6,319 nt of DNA from the NCBI GenBank assembly GCA_002482715.1, contig DLGN01000307.1:8915-15233 (forward strand), in the 5' to 3' direction. The notes under the pieces are model-generated. The model did no database searches and was not told where the DNA came from. It saw only the letters and a list, made by a program, of their open reading frames with translations. Below, one piece after another: positions 6,254 to 6,319 of the stretch. Both the position numbers and the translations under genes were made by a program. Numbering within the stretch: the stretch's first letter is position 1; the number at the start of each line of letters is the position of its first letter. This DNA comes from Oxalobacteraceae bacterium UBA7693 (lineage in GTDB: Bacteria; Pseudomonadota; Gammaproteobacteria; Burkholderiales; Burkholderiaceae_D).

Positions 6254-6291
6254 AAAGGCTTGGACTACATGAGTAATCCAAGCCTTTTTTA
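6254..6291 (+). terminator. Strong Rho-independent terminator after the msrA-like gene
   Basis: AAGGCTTGGA at 6255-6264 pairs perfectly with TCCAAGCCTT at 6277-6286. After one mismatch, 3 more base pairs (6266-6268 with 6273-6275) close an ATGA loop. The T-run at 6285-6290 follows directly. It lies about 45 bp after the TGA stop codon and should end transcription of the msrA-like gene. Confidence 0.9.
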
Positions 6292-6295
6292 TTTG

Positions 6296-6319
6296 GGCTA
6301 CAAATTAAGGCTACAAATT
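6296..6319. repeat. Two tandem copies of an 11-bp direct repeat at the window edge
   Basis: GGCTACAAATT occurs at 6296-6306 and again at 6309-6319, separated by AA, for a period of 13 bp. The window ends exactly at the end of the second copy, so it cannot be seen whether the array continues. It follows the terminator and lies in apparently non-coding sequence. Confidence 0.6.

Noticed and set aside
5967..6281. 104-residue open frame on the minus strand
   Set aside because: It is antisense to the well-conserved msrA-like gene and runs through its terminator.

Overview
This 6.3 kb window looks like ordinary chromosome from a Gram-negative proteobacterium, most likely a betaproteobacterium of the order Burkholderiales. 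The basis is the gene content: a DUF3422 membrane protein, a bacterial class II-type histone-deacetylase-like protein and a Pat-type acyl-CoA-ligase/GNAT fusion. The moderate base composition would fit a lower-GC member such as an Oxalobacteraceae relative. That placement is from memory of family distribution, not from a search. No mobile element, CRISPR array, tRNA or rRNA was seen.

Layout. Positions 1-626 (+) hold the C-terminal half of a DUF3422 protein, cut by the window edge. After about 200 bp of non-coding DNA with a candidate promoter and an 8-bp inverted repeat, 829-1764 (+) encodes a zinc-dependent deacetylase that starts at TTG. After a 161-bp gap, 1926-4604 (+) encodes an 892-residue protein: an ADP-forming acyl-CoA synthetase half fused to a C-terminal GNAT acetyltransferase (Pat/PatZ/YfiQ architecture). 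Converging on it with only a 22-bp gap is a 256-residue HTH regulator at 4627-5397 (-). Divergent from the regulator, across a 281-bp intergenic region, is an MsrA-like gene at 5679-6209 (+), followed by a strong intrinsic terminator.

Two themes stand out. First, a predicted protein deacetylase lies directly upstream of a predicted lysine acetyltransferase, a possible eraser/writer pair for reversible acetylation (inference). The ligase half of the acetyltransferase keeps the His and metal-ligand positions expected of a working ADP-forming ligase, so it may not be only a sensory domain. Second, the MsrA-like protein lacks the catalytic cysteine: the motif reads GRFWD instead of GCFWx. It also lacks the usual active-site Asp and second Tyr, yet its frame is intact and the rest of the fold is well conserved. 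It looks like a pseudoenzyme or a repurposed MsrA, and it is the least ordinary item here. The gene boundaries and family calls are well supported; the promoter, operator and functional-coupling proposals are inferences from reading alone.
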